Source: Kitasatospora phosalacinea (lineage in GTDB: Bacteria > Actinomycetota > Actinomycetes > Streptomycetales > Streptomycetaceae). Taken from it: a stretch of DNA of 64,000 nt. Each line of letters begins with the position of its first letter. Position 1 is the first letter of the stretch. Location: contig NZ_JNYE01000010.1 in NCBI RefSeq assembly GCF_000717185.1, positions 34,908-98,907 of the forward strand, given 5' to 3'. Below are positions 1-8,019 of the stretch, piece by piece. A program made the translations under genes and the position numbers. A model generated the notes under the pieces. It saw nothing but the letters and a program-made list of their open reading frames with translations, had not been told where the DNA came from and did no database searches.

Positions 1-726
1 CAGGAACCAGGCGATCGCCGCGTAGCCGACCGCGAAGGCGATCAGGGTGGCCAGGACGGTCGGCCCCCAGTCGGGCGCCGGGCCGTCGCCGATCTTGAGC
101 AGCTCCAGGCCGCCGGAGGCCAGCACGGCGGGGATGGCGAGCAGGAAGGAGTAGCGGGCGGCCGCCTCCCGGCTGTAGCCGAGGAACAGGCCCGCACTGA
201 TCGTGCCGCCGGAGCGGGAGACGCCCGGGATCAGTGCCAGCGACTGGGCGCCGCCGTAGACCAGCGCGTGCTTGAAGCTCAGCGAGCTGATCGGCCGGGC
301 GTTGCGGACGGCGCGGGAGCGGTCGGCGACCGCCAGGACGACGCCGAACACGATCAGCGTGGTGCCGATCAGGCGCAGGTCGCGCAGGGTGGTCTCGATG
401 GTGTCCTGGAACAGCTTGCCGAGGATGCCGATCGGCAGCGTGCCGGCGATCACGTACCAGCCGAGCCTGGCGTTCTGGTCGCGCCGCCACTCGGCGCGGA
501 ACAGCGACAGCGTCCAGGCCTTGACGATCGCGCCGATGTCCTTGCGGAAGTAGAGCAGCACCGCGGACTCGGTGCCCAGCTGCGTCACCGCCGTGAACGC
601 CGCGCCCGGGTCGTCCCAGCCGACCAGGGCCGAGAACACCCGCAGGTGGGCGCTGGAGGAGACCGGCAGGAACTCGGTCAGGCCCTGCACCAGGCCGAGC
701 ACGGCCGCGTGGAACCAGTCGATCAC
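1..726 (-). CDS. uppP: Undecaprenyl-diphosphate phosphatase (BacA/UppP), 3' end cut by window edge
   Basis: Integral membrane enzyme that dephosphorylates undecaprenyl pyrophosphate to recycle the lipid carrier of cell-wall synthesis; the family confers bacitracin resistance. The 242 residues present contain both family signatures: LTEFLPVSSSAH near residue 17 (the E-rich active-site loop) and PGVSRSGG in the middle, with hydrophobic helices between. Family length is about 275-290, so roughly 35-45 residues lie beyond base 1. The start is the GTG at 724-726, giving VIDWFHAAVLGLVQG, the usual N-terminus. It stands alone here; the next gene has the same strand but a 175-base gap separates them. 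Confidence 0.93.
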   Translation of the reverse strand, partial: MIDWFHAAVLGLVQGLTEFLPVSSSAHLRVFSALVGWDDPGAAFTAVTQLGTESAVLLYFRKDIGAIVKAWTLSLFRAEWRRDQNARLGWYVIAGTLPIGILGKLFQDTIETTLRDLRLIGTTLIVFGVVLAVADRSRAVRNARPISSLSFKHALVYGGAQSLALIPGVSRSGGTISAGLFLGYSREAAARYSFLLAIPAVLASGGLELLKIGDGPAPDWGPTVLATLIAFAVGYAAIAWFL

Positions 727-901
727 CGGACACCCGCCGCGGATATCTCTCGGGGGTTCAGCATGGCGGTTTCCTGTTCGCTCGTGGGGTGGTCCGGCGG
801 CCGGGCGCTGTCCGGTGCGGGCAGATGATAGGGGGTCCGGATGTACTGAAGATCGCAAAGGTGCAATGCCTGACGAACCGGACCATCCGCACCGACGGGC
901 G

Positions 902-1486
902 TCAGGGTGCGGCGGTCGCCCACTCGGCGCGGGTCAGCGCATGGACCACGTCGCCGTGCTCGCTGCCCGGGATCGGGTCCGGCCAGTCGAGGAAGAACGT
1001 CCGGACGCGGCGCAGGCCGACCCGTTCCAGGACGCGGCGGGAGGCCGCGTTCACCGTCATCGTGGTGGCCACCACCCGCTCGGCCCGCAGCTCCGCGAAC
1101 GCGGCGCCGACCAGCGCGGCCGCCGCCCCGGTGGCGTACCCGCGGCCCCGGGCGGCGGGCAGCAGGCGGTAGCCCAGCTCCAGGCTCCCGGCCGCCAGCT
1201 CCGGGCCCGCCAGGCCGACCGAGGACGGCGGGCGCAGCGCCGCCCACCCCAGGAAGCGGCCCTCCGCCTCCAGCGCCCAGCAGCCCAGCCCGTCCGGCAG
1301 CTCCGCGTACTCGCGCAGCAGGCCGGGCAGCACCTCGTCCGCGACCCGGTCGGGCGGGACGGGGCGGCCGTCGTCGATGTACCGCATCACCTCCGGGTCG
1401 CCGCACAGGGCGGTGACGGCGGGCAGGTCGGCGGGGGAGAAGCGGCGCAGCGCGAGGCGGTCGGTGCGCAGGCGGAAGGCGGTCAT
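902..1486 (-). CDS. GNAT-family N-acetyltransferase (RimJ/RimL type)
   Basis: A 194-residue acetyltransferase predicted to use acetyl-CoA on an amino group; substrate not predictable. It opens with the RimJ/RimL-like pattern LRTDRLALRRFSPADL, and the acetyl-CoA-binding turn LLPAARGRGYATGAA (motif A, R/Q-x-x-G-x-G/A) follows near residues 100-115. The C-terminal half has the family pattern NAASRRVLERVGLRRV (N-x-x-S-x-x-x-x-E-x-x-G). ATG start at 1486. It is divergent from the EamA transporter that starts 140 bases away, so the two probably share a regulatory region. Confidence 0.85.
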   Translation of the reverse strand: MTAFRLRTDRLALRRFSPADLPAVTALCGDPEVMRYIDDGRPVPPDRVADEVLPGLLREYAELPDGLGCWALEAEGRFLGWAALRPPSSVGLAGPELAAGSLELGYRLLPAARGRGYATGAAAALVGAAFAELRAERVVATTMTVNAASRRVLERVGLRRVRTFFLDWPDPIPGSEHGDVVHALTRAEWATAAP

Positions 1487-1625
1487 CGGGCGAGCAGAAC
1501 ACCGCGGGGAGCGGGCGGCAAGCGGTTTCCGGGGCGGGAATGCGAGCGGCGATCATTCTGTTGGCCTGGTTCGTTCACTCTGTTGTACCGTTCGAGTGGT
1601 TCCGCCTCACCTCCCGGGAAGTGCC

Positions 1626-2519
1626 ATGATCGCCCTGCTGCTCGCCCTCGGCAGTTCCCTCGCCTACGGCTGCGCCGACTTCCTCGGCGGCCTCGGCGCC
1701 CGCCGCGCGCACGTGCTGCGCACCGTGCTGGTCGCCGCGCCCGCCAGCCTGGCCGTCGAACTGCTGCTCTGGCCGCTGCTCGGCGCCCGCTTCGAGCCCG
1801 GGGCGGTCGGCTGGGGCGCGGCCTCCGGGGCGGCCTCGGCCGCGGCGTTCGCGCTGCTGTACCGGACGCTGGCGATCGGCCCGATGAACGTGCTCTCGCC
1901 GGTGACGGCGCTGGTCTCGGCGATGCTGCCGGTCGCCGTCGGCCTGCTGCAGGGCGAGCGGCTGGGGGCGGCCGGGCTGCTCGGGCTGCCGCTGGCGCTG
2001 TTCGCGGTGGTACTGGTGAGCGCGGGGCCGGGCGGCGGGCAGGACGACGGCGGCGACGGCGGTAACGGTGGTGGCGACGGCGGTGGCGGCGGTGGTCGGG
2101 CGCGGGCGAGTCGTCGCGCGCTACTGCTGGCGCTCGGCGCGGGCACCGCGATCGCCGTCCAACTGGTCTGCCTGCACCAGGCGCCGTCCGGCAGCGGCGT
2201 CGCCCCGCTGATCGTCGGCCGGGCCGTCACCTCCGCACTGACCCTGACCGCCGTCCTCCTGTGGCGCCGCCGACTCGGCCCCGAGCGCCCCGCGTACGGC
2301 CTGGCGGCCACCGCCGGGGCGCTCGACTCGCTGGCCGGGGTGCTGTTCCTGCTGGCCGCGCGCAGCGGCGACCTGGCCGTGGTCGCGGTGGTCACCGCGC
2401 TCTACCCGACCGGCACGGTGCTGCTGGCCCGCACCGTCCTCGCCGAGCGCGTCCACCGCGGCCAGCTGGCCGGCCTCGGCGCGGCCGCCCTCGCGGTCGG
2501 CCTGCTGGCCCTGGCCTGA
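1626..2519 (+). CDS. EamA/DMT-superfamily transporter
   Basis: A 297-residue inner-membrane protein of the drug/metabolite transporter type, built of about ten hydrophobic helices in two EamA repeats. The first half includes the typical segment YRTLAIGPMNVLSPVTAL; the second half repeats it as AVVAVVTALYPTGTVLLARTVLAERV. A cytoplasmic linker between the repeats (about residues 137-160) is almost pure Gly/Asp/Asn encoded by a GGC/GGT-rich run, a low-complexity insertion. ATG at 1626 was chosen because it opens directly into the first helix. Substrate unknown; exporters of metabolites or amino acids are common in the family. Confidence 0.82.
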   Translation: MIALLLALGSSLAYGCADFLGGLGARRAHVLRTVLVAAPASLAVELLLWPLLGARFEPGAVGWGAASGAASAAAFALLYRTLAIGPMNVLSPVTALVSAMLPVAVGLLQGERLGAAGLLGLPLALFAVVLVSAGPGGGQDDGGDGGNGGGDGGGGGGRARASRRALLLALGAGTAIAVQLVCLHQAPSGSGVAPLIVGRAVTSALTLTAVLLWRRRLGPERPAYGLAATAGALDSLAGVLFLLAARSGDLAVVAVVTALYPTGTVLLARTVLAERVHRGQLAGLGAAALAVGLLALA

Positions 2520-2546
2520 CACCCCCGCCCGAAAGGAACCCCTCCC

Positions 2547-3227
2547 GTGCCCGACCTGCACCTCCACCCCGCCGTCGCCGCGGCCTTCCCCGCCGCCCGG
2601 ATCGCCGTCCTCACCGCCCGCGGCGTCCGCGGCACCACCGGTCCGTGGCCCGCCACCGAGGCCGCGCTCGCCCGCCTGGAGGCCGAACTCGCCGACGGCG
2701 ACTGGCACCCCGCCGACGAGCACGACCCGCGGATCGCCGCCTGGCACGCCGCGTACCGCGCCTTCGGCACCAATCCGCGCCGCGTCCGCCCCAGCGCGGA
2801 CGCGCTCGGCCGCCGCCTCGCCAAGCAGGGCGCGCTGCCCCGGATCAACCCCGCCGTCGACTCCTACAACGCGGTCTCCGTCCGGCACGCCCTGCCCGCC
2901 GGGGCGTTCGACCTGGCCGCGGTCGACGGCCCGATCGAGGTCCGCTTCGCCGACGGCGGCGAGGAGTTCACCCCGCTCGGCGAGCCCGGCACCGTCGAGC
3001 GCCCCAGGCCCGGCGAGGTGGTCTACGCGGACGCGGCGGGCGTCCTCACCCGCCACTGGAACCACCGCGACGCCCACCGCACCCGCGTCACCGAGCACGC
3101 CACCGACGTGCTGTTCGTCCTGGAGACCATGGGCGGTGACGGACCGGAACTCGACACCGCCGCCGAGGAGTTGAGCACCCTGCTGGCGCCGCACAGCGAG
3201 AGCGTGACGGTGCGGCGGCTGGGCTGA
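2547..3227 (+). CDS. B3/B4 tRNA-binding-domain protein
   Basis: A 226-residue cytoplasmic protein matching the stand-alone B3/B4 domain family, related to the editing module of phenylalanyl-tRNA synthetase beta subunit. Supporting segments are AYRAFGTNPRRVRPS, LPRINPAVDSYNAVSVRH and the C-terminal DVLFVLETMG, all usual in this family. A role in tRNA or mischarged aminoacyl-tRNA handling is inferred from the domain only. The GTG start follows a GAAAGGA ribosome site, 27 bases after the EamA stop, so the two may be co-transcribed. The C-terminus is convergent with the decayed GyrB-like fragment. Confidence 0.75.
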   Translation: MPDLHLHPAVAAAFPAARIAVLTARGVRGTTGPWPATEAALARLEAELADGDWHPADEHDPRIAAWHAAYRAFGTNPRRVRPSADALGRRLAKQGALPRINPAVDSYNAVSVRHALPAGAFDLAAVDGPIEVRFADGGEEFTPLGEPGTVERPRPGEVVYADAAGVLTRHWNHRDAHRTRVTEHATDVLFVLETMGGDGPELDTAAEELSTLLAPHSESVTVRRLG

Positions 3228-3231
3228 GACG

Positions 3232-3450
3232 TCACGCCGGGGCGGGCGCGGGGTGCCCGGCCGGCCAGGGTTCCACCGCGCGCCGCACGGCCGCGGCCGT
3301 CCAGGCGCGGACGGGTCCGTTGCCGAGCCGTTGGTGGCAACTCCCCTCGTGCTCCGGTGCGTTCAGCTTCACCGCGACAGCAGCGGTCAAGCCGGGTGGT
3401 GGGTCGGGCGGCGGGTCGGGGCGGCCCAGGGCGGCGGCCGGGTCGACCCC
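3232..3450 (-). pseudogene. Decayed duplicate of the 3' end of the neighbouring GyrB-like gene
   Basis: Read on the minus strand, bases about 3440 to 3232 encode a tail similar to the last ~65 residues of the adjacent GyrB-like protein. AAALGRPD, LTAAVAVKL, EHEGS, RLGNGPVRAWTAAAVRRAVE correspond to AAALHRPD, LTAVVSVKL, HYEGC, VLANHPVHARTATAVQRAVE, ending in TGA at 3232-3234. No start codon or upstream GyrB-like sequence precedes it; upstream of about 3450 the similarity fades before the intact gene's stop at 3487. It looks like an old tandem duplication or recombination remnant of the last part of the gene. Similarity was found by eye, so the upstream boundary is approximate. Confidence 0.7.
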
Positions 3451-3486
3451 GGATCGCCTCCAGGGTCGTCAGGTGGGGCGGCAGGT

Positions 3487-4515
3487 TCACCGGCCCGCTG
3501 TTCCGGTCAACTCGGCTTCCCGCTCCGGGTGTTGGGTCATCCAGGTCTCCACTGCGCGCTGGACGGCCGTGGCGGTGCGGGCGTGGACCGGGTGGTTGGC
3601 GAGTACGTCGCGGATGCAGCCCTCGTAGTGGGGGTCGTCGAGCTTCACCGAGACGACGGCGGTCAGTTCGGGCGGCAGGTCGGGGCGGTGCAGGGCCGCG
3701 GCCAGGCCGTCCCGGAAGCCTTGCAGGTGGGTGCCCTCGCCGGTGCGGCGGCTGTTGGCGTAGCCGCGGACGCCGCCGTGGCCGGTCCAGGAGAGGGCGA
3801 CGTCGAGGGTGCCGCCCATCTCCTCGTCGGTGGTGGTGAGGCCGAGGGTGTCGGCGGGGTCGCCGCCGAGGTGGGTGGTGAAGTCGCGCAGTCCGGCGGG
3901 GTGGTGGAAGCGTTCGGTGCGGGGCGGGGTGGTGCGTTCGTCGGTGAGGGTGATGTCCAGTTCGCGGTTGAGGAAGGCGAGTTCGTGCAGGCGCCCGGCG
4001 ACGGTGTCGTGGTCGAACGACAGCGTCTCGAAGACCTCGGGGTCGGGGTGGAAGGTGATCACCGTGCCGGTGCGGTCGGTCGGACCGGTCTCGGTCGGCC
4101 CGGTCAGCAACTCGCCGCGGGCGTAGGCGTGGTGGACCGTCACGCCGTCGCGGTGCTCCACCGCGGTCAGTCGGACGGAGAGGGCGTTGACGACGAAGAG
4201 GCCGACGGCGAAGAAGGAGACGCTGATCCGGGAGCCGTGCGGACGCGGGGGCGTCCAGCAGGTGGTCAGGCGCTGCGGCAGCTCGTCCTCGGGACGGCCG
4301 TCGTGGGCGATCCGCGCGCCGCCGTCGGCGGTCAGGGTGACGTCGAGGCGGCTCGCCAGGCCCAGCAGTACGGCATCCGCGGCCGGGTCCAGCGCCTCGT
4401 ACAGCAGGTGGTGCAGCCCGCGTTCGCCGGTCGAGCCGATGTACATCCCGGGCCGCTTCCGGACGGCCTCCAGTCCTTCCAGCACCTGGATGTGCGCAGC
4501 GCTGTACTCGGTCAT
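3487..4515 (-). CDS. Degenerate DNA gyrase B-like protein (ATPase plus transducer, no TOPRIM)
   Basis: A 342-residue paralogue of the GyrB N-terminal half. Clear GyrB landmarks remain: HIQVLEGLEAVRKRPGMYIG at the start, FLNRELDITLTDER, YANSRRTGEGTHLQGF and LTAVVSVKL of the transducer domain. The GHKL ATP site is broken: the metal-binding Asn of the E-x-x-D-N motif is Pro (EALDPAAD), the DGRGIP loop reads HDGRPEDE, and the Gly-rich lid has become SVSFFAVGLFVVNALS. TOPRIM and DNA-binding tail are absent. It probably cannot drive supercoiling; a regulatory or DNA-binding role is possible but not shown. The ATG at 4515 is preceded by GGAGGGG, fixing the start. Confidence 0.85.
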   Translation of the reverse strand: MTEYSAAHIQVLEGLEAVRKRPGMYIGSTGERGLHHLLYEALDPAADAVLLGLASRLDVTLTADGGARIAHDGRPEDELPQRLTTCWTPPRPHGSRISVSFFAVGLFVVNALSVRLTAVEHRDGVTVHHAYARGELLTGPTETGPTDRTGTVITFHPDPEVFETLSFDHDTVAGRLHELAFLNRELDITLTDERTTPPRTERFHHPAGLRDFTTHLGGDPADTLGLTTTDEEMGGTLDVALSWTGHGGVRGYANSRRTGEGTHLQGFRDGLAAALHRPDLPPELTAVVSVKLDDPHYEGCIRDVLANHPVHARTATAVQRAVETWMTQHPEREAELTGTAGR

Positions 4516-4796
4516 CACGTGTCCCCTCCGGCGGTGGTCCGCAGTGCCGCCAACCCTAGGGGAAAAACGGGAAAACGCCAGGTCAGGGGCTATGTGGCGA
4601 GGGCATGTGCGGCCCGCGACGGGGGGTTTCGGCGGGGGGTGGCCGCCACGCACCGGGAGGTGGGGGCCAGGGGTGCGGCGGGGCGGCGGAGGGCCGGGGA
4701 GGGGCCTTTCCGGGCGGCGGGGGGAGCGGGAATTCCGGGAATTTTCCGGGGGACGGCGGCGGGGCGCGACGGGGAGGTGACGGGGCGTCGGGAGGC

Positions 4797-5573
4797 TCAG
4801 GTGAAGGCCTCGACGCGGACGCCCGCGGAGGCGAGCGCGCCCCGTACCCGCCAGGCGAGTTGCGCGGCGCCCGGGGTGTCGCCGTGGACGCAGAGGGAGC
4901 GGGCCCGGACGGTGATGGGCTCGCCGCCGACGGCGGTGACGGTGGCGTCGCGGGCGATGCCGACGGCGCGGGCGATCACGGCCTCGGGGTCGTGGACGAC
5001 GGCGTCCGGCTCGCGGCGCGGGACGAGGGTGCCGGTCCAGGTGTAGGCGCGGTCGGCGAACGCCTCGGTGACGACGGGCAGTCCGACGCCCTCGGCGACC
5101 GCCAGCAGCCGGGAGCCGGGCAGGCCGAGCAGCGGCAGCGGGCCGTCGCAGACCGCACCGGCCCGCAGCACGCCCGAGACCACCGCCTCCGCCTGCTCGT
5201 TGTCGTGCACCACCCGGTTGTAGAGCGCGCCGTGCGGCTTGACGTAGGAGACCCGGGAGCCCGCCGCGCGGGCGAACACCTGGAGCGCGCCGATCTGGTA
5301 GGCGATCTCGTCGGCGAGCTCCTCCGGCGGGACGTCCATGGCGCGGCGGCCGAACCCGGCGAGGTCGCGGTAGGAGACCTGGGCGCCGATCCGCACCCCG
5401 CGCTCGGCGGCCAGCGAGCAGACCCGGCGCATCGTGGACGGGTCGCCCGCGTGGAAGCCGCAGGCGACGTTCGCGCTGGTGACCACGGAGAGCAGGGCCT
5501 CGTCGTCGGTCAGGCTCCAGCGTCCGAAGCCCTCGCCGAGGTCCGCATTGAGATCGATCACCGCGTCGGCCAC
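4797..5573 (-). CDS. pxpA: 5-oxoprolinase subunit A (LamB/YcsF family)
   Basis: A 258-residue PxpA homologue. In known systems PxpA works with PxpB and PxpC to hydrolyse 5-oxoproline to glutamate using ATP. Signatures seen: DLNADLGEGFGRW, TSANVACGFHAGDP (metal/substrate loop), YVKPHGALYN and SLCVHGDTPGA. The GTG at 5573 is chosen for its GAGGAG site six bases upstream. No pxpB or pxpC is nearby, which is common in actinomycetes where subunits are scattered. The upstream MarR gene is in the same frame with no intervening stop, so a read-through fusion product is formally possible. Confidence 0.9.
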   Translation of the reverse strand: MADAVIDLNADLGEGFGRWSLTDDEALLSVVTSANVACGFHAGDPSTMRRVCSLAAERGVRIGAQVSYRDLAGFGRRAMDVPPEELADEIAYQIGALQVFARAAGSRVSYVKPHGALYNRVVHDNEQAEAVVSGVLRAGAVCDGPLPLLGLPGSRLLAVAEGVGLPVVTEAFADRAYTWTGTLVPRREPDAVVHDPEAVIARAVGIARDATVTAVGGEPITVRARSLCVHGDTPGAAQLAWRVRGALASAGVRVEAFT

Positions 5574-6272
5574 TGTTCTCCTCGTCCGTCCTTCCGCGCG
5601 CGGGCCGATCCGGGCCCGGGGTCCGCTCCTGGGGGTGATCGTAGGGCCTGAACCGTTTCGGTCGGGGCGGTGGTCGCGGCCCGGGCGACAGGTTTTACCC
5701 GCCGGTCCGCGCGGGGGCGTCGGCACGTCCACCCGCTCGGCGCAACACCCGCAGGGGGGAGTGGCGGGCGACGGGTGTTGACGGGCGGTCGGGCCGGGAG
5801 CGGTGGCGGGCCAGCCGCGCGGCCAGGGGCGGCCCTGGAGCCGCTCGATGTCGCGGTTGAAGCGCTCCAGCACCTCGGCGAACTCGGCCAGGTCGTCGGA
5901 CGTCCAGTCGCTGACCACCCTGGCCAGGCCCTGGATCGACCAGTCGCGGTCCTGGCGCAGGCGGCGCAGGCCCTCCTCGGTGATCCGCAGCTTGCGGGCC
6001 ACGCCGCCGTCCGGGTCCGGGATGCGGTCGACCAGGCCGGCCCGCAGCATCGCGGCGGTCTGCCGGTTGACGGTGGAGGTGTCCAGCCCGAAGGCCTCGG
6101 CGAGCTGGCCGATGGTCAGCGGGCCCTCGGTCTCGATCCGGCTGAGCAGGGTGTACGCGCTGCGCTCCAGCGCGTCGGGGCCGCTGCCGGTGCGGGCGGT
6201 GGCCAGCACCTGGTGGCGGGCGAGCAGCATCATCTCGCGTTCGATCAGGGCGAGTTCCTCGTGGCGCTGCAT
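5574..6272 (-). CDS. MarR-family transcriptional regulator, frame open into pxpA
   Basis: The first ~155 residues form a MarR wHTH repressor: PLTIGQLAEAFGLDTSTVNRQ is the recognition helix region and KLRITEEGLRRL the wing. The recognisable domain ends near ERLQGRPWPRG (about base 5815), but no stop codon follows in this frame; some 80 residues of Pro/Arg-rich low-complexity sequence lead straight into the GTG of pxpA. Either the stop was lost by mutation, or MarR-PxpA is a fusion. ATG at 6272 has GGAGGAG close upstream. It diverges from the MFS exporter, the standard arrangement of a MarR repressor with the pump it controls. Confidence 0.85.
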
Positions 6273-6330
6273 GCTCCTCCGTCCCGTGCGGTCCCGTGGG
6301 TCACTTTTCGGCAGCATATCCCGCAGGTAG

Positions 6331-6373
6331 ACCATATGTATGGTACACATTGTATGCATCATGCATCATGCAT
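6331..6373. promoter_or_regulatory. Operator-like palindromes between marR and the MFS gene
   Basis: This AT-rich island in GC-rich surroundings holds a perfect inverted repeat, ACCATA-TG-TATGGT (6331-6344). It is followed by three copies of the self-complementary hexamer ATGCAT at 6354, 6361 and 6368, spaced exactly seven bases. It lies between the two divergent starts, so it is the natural binding region for the MarR protein. Which element is the operator is inference. Confidence 0.6.
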
Positions 6374-6400
6374 ATGTAGCTAGAGAGATGGAAGTACCCC

Positions 6401-7867
6401 ATGAGTCAGGCACGCACCGGCCCCGTCGTCGGAGTGCTCGCCGGCGCGGGCATCGTGGTCTCGCTGATGCAGACCCTGGTCGTCCCGCTGATCCCGGACC
6501 TGCCGAACCTGCTCCACACCTCGGCCGCCAACGCGTCCTGGGCGATCACCGCCACCCTGCTGGCCGGTGCCGTGGCCACCCCGGTGCTCGGCCGACTCGG
6601 CGACATGTACGGCAAGCGCCGGATCCTGCTCGCCAGCCTCACCATGCTCGTCATCGGCTCGCTGGTCTGCGGCTTCAGCGACTCGCTCGCCCCGATGGTG
6701 GTCGGCCGCGCCCTGCAGGGCGTCGGCGCGGGCGTCATCCCGCTCGGCATCAGCATCATGCGCGACGAACTGCCGCCGCAGAAGCTCGGCTCCTCCATGG
6801 CGCTGATGAGCTCCTCGCTCGGCATCGGCGGCGCGTTCGGCCTCCCGCTGTCCGCCGTCATCGCCCAGAACGCCAGCTGGCACGCGCTGTTCTGGATCTC
6901 CGCCGCGCTCGGCGCGGTGGTCGCCGCCGCCGTGTTCCTCCTCGTCCCCGAGTCCCCCGTCCGCTCCGGCGGCCGCTTCGACGTGGTCGGCACGGTCGGA
7001 CTCACCATCGGCCTGGTCGCCCTGCTCCTCACCATCTCCAAGGGCAGCGACTGGGGCTGGGGCTCCGGCACCACCCTGGGCATGCTCGCCGCCGCCGTCG
7101 TGGTGCTCCCGGTCTGGGGCTGGTGGGAGCTGCGCACCGAGCAGCCGCTGGTCGACCTGCGCACCAGCGCCCGCCGCCAGGTGCTGATGACCAACCTCGC
7201 CTCCGTGGTCATCGGCTTCGCGATGTACGCGATGAGCCTGGTCTCCCCGCAGCTGCTGCAGATGCCCACCGCCACCGGCTACGGCCTCGGCCAGTCGATG
7301 GTCGCCGCGGGCCTGTGGATGGCCCCCGCGGGCGTGGTCATGATGCTGCTCTCGCCGATCTCCGCCAAGCTCTCCCGGGCCAAGGGCCCCAAGGTCTCGC
7401 TGCTGGTCGGCGCCGTCGTCATCACCGCGGGCTACCTCTCCGCGCTGCCCCTGATGGGCCACGCCTGGGGCGTGCTGGTCTTCTCCTGCCTGATCAGCGG
7501 CGGCATCGCGTTCGCCTACGCGGCCATGCCCGCCCTGATCATGGGCGCCGTCCCGGTCTCCGAGACCGCCGCCGCCAACGGCCTCAACACCCTGATGCGC
7601 TCCATCGGCACCTCCAGCTCCTCCGCCGTCATCGGCGTGGTGCTGGCCCACATGACCACCGACTTCCACGGCCACGCCCTGCCCTCGGAGGGCGGTTTCC
7701 GCACCGCCTTCATGATCGGCGCGGGTGCGGCCGTCGCCGCCGCCCTGGTCACCCTCGCCATCCCGGGCGTCCGCCGCGCGGTCACCGGCGGCGGCGTCGC
7801 GGGCCAGGCCGGTCCGAAGGACGGCGCGGTGCCGACCGCCGCGGCCGAGGGCGCGGCCGCGAAGTAG
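6401..7867 (+). CDS. DHA2-type MFS drug exporter
   Basis: A 488-residue inner-membrane protein with about 14 predicted helices, the size and pattern of EmrB/QacA-type drug:H+ antiporters. The loop between helices 2 and 3 reads GRLGDMYGKRRIL (MFS motif A), and GRALQGVGAGVIPLGISIM carries the motif B-like helix 4 region. Motif C is near GIGGAFGLPLS. ATG at 6401 follows GGAAG. Because it diverges from marR across a palindrome-rich spacer it is probably repressed by MarR and induced by a small toxic compound; the compound is unknown. Confidence 0.88.
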   Translation: MSQARTGPVVGVLAGAGIVVSLMQTLVVPLIPDLPNLLHTSAANASWAITATLLAGAVATPVLGRLGDMYGKRRILLASLTMLVIGSLVCGFSDSLAPMVVGRALQGVGAGVIPLGISIMRDELPPQKLGSSMALMSSSLGIGGAFGLPLSAVIAQNASWHALFWISAALGAVVAAAVFLLVPESPVRSGGRFDVVGTVGLTIGLVALLLTISKGSDWGWGSGTTLGMLAAAVVVLPVWGWWELRTEQPLVDLRTSARRQVLMTNLASVVIGFAMYAMSLVSPQLLQMPTATGYGLGQSMVAAGLWMAPAGVVMMLLSPISAKLSRAKGPKVSLLVGAVVITAGYLSALPLMGHAWGVLVFSCLISGGIAFAYAAMPALIMGAVPVSETAAANGLNTLMRSIGTSSSSAVIGVVLAHMTTDFHGHALPSEGGFRTAFMIGAGAAVAAALVTLAIPGVRRAVTGGGVAGQAGPKDGAVPTAAAEGAAAK

Positions 7868-7885
7868 CGGCGAGCGCGCGTGCCG

Positions 7886-7927
7886 ACGGCGGGCCGTTCG
7901 TCCCTGCGGGGAGGAACGGCCCGCCGT
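7886..7927 (+). terminator. Hairpin terminator after the MFS gene
   Basis: Two perfectly complementary 14-base arms (7886-7899 and 7914-7927, ACGGCGGGCCGTTC and its complement) enclose a 14-base loop, 19 bases after the MFS stop. No U-tract follows, which is usual for streptomycete terminators. Confidence 0.65.
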
Positions 7928-7943
7928 GCGTTCCGGTCCGTAC

Positions 7944-7983
7944 CGGTGGGGAGTTCGTCCACGCGTGGACGAACTCCCCACCG
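7944..7983. repeat. Perfect 40-base palindrome
   Basis: Bases 7944-7983 equal their own reverse complement (20-base arms, no loop, centre ACG|CGT at 7963/7964). It sits 36 bases before the DUF2804 start and 16 bases after the preceding hairpin. It could be a cruciform, a second terminator, or a binding site for a dimeric protein. Confidence 0.8.
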
Positions 7984-8019
7984 TGGCTCCTGCGCAGGTC
8001 GCGGCAGTAGGGTGCGCGG

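Noticed and set aside
3253..5046. Open frames on the plus strand opposite the GyrB-like gene
   Set aside because: They are antisense shadows with Gly/Val/Ala-rich composition; the minus strand carries the GyrB motifs.
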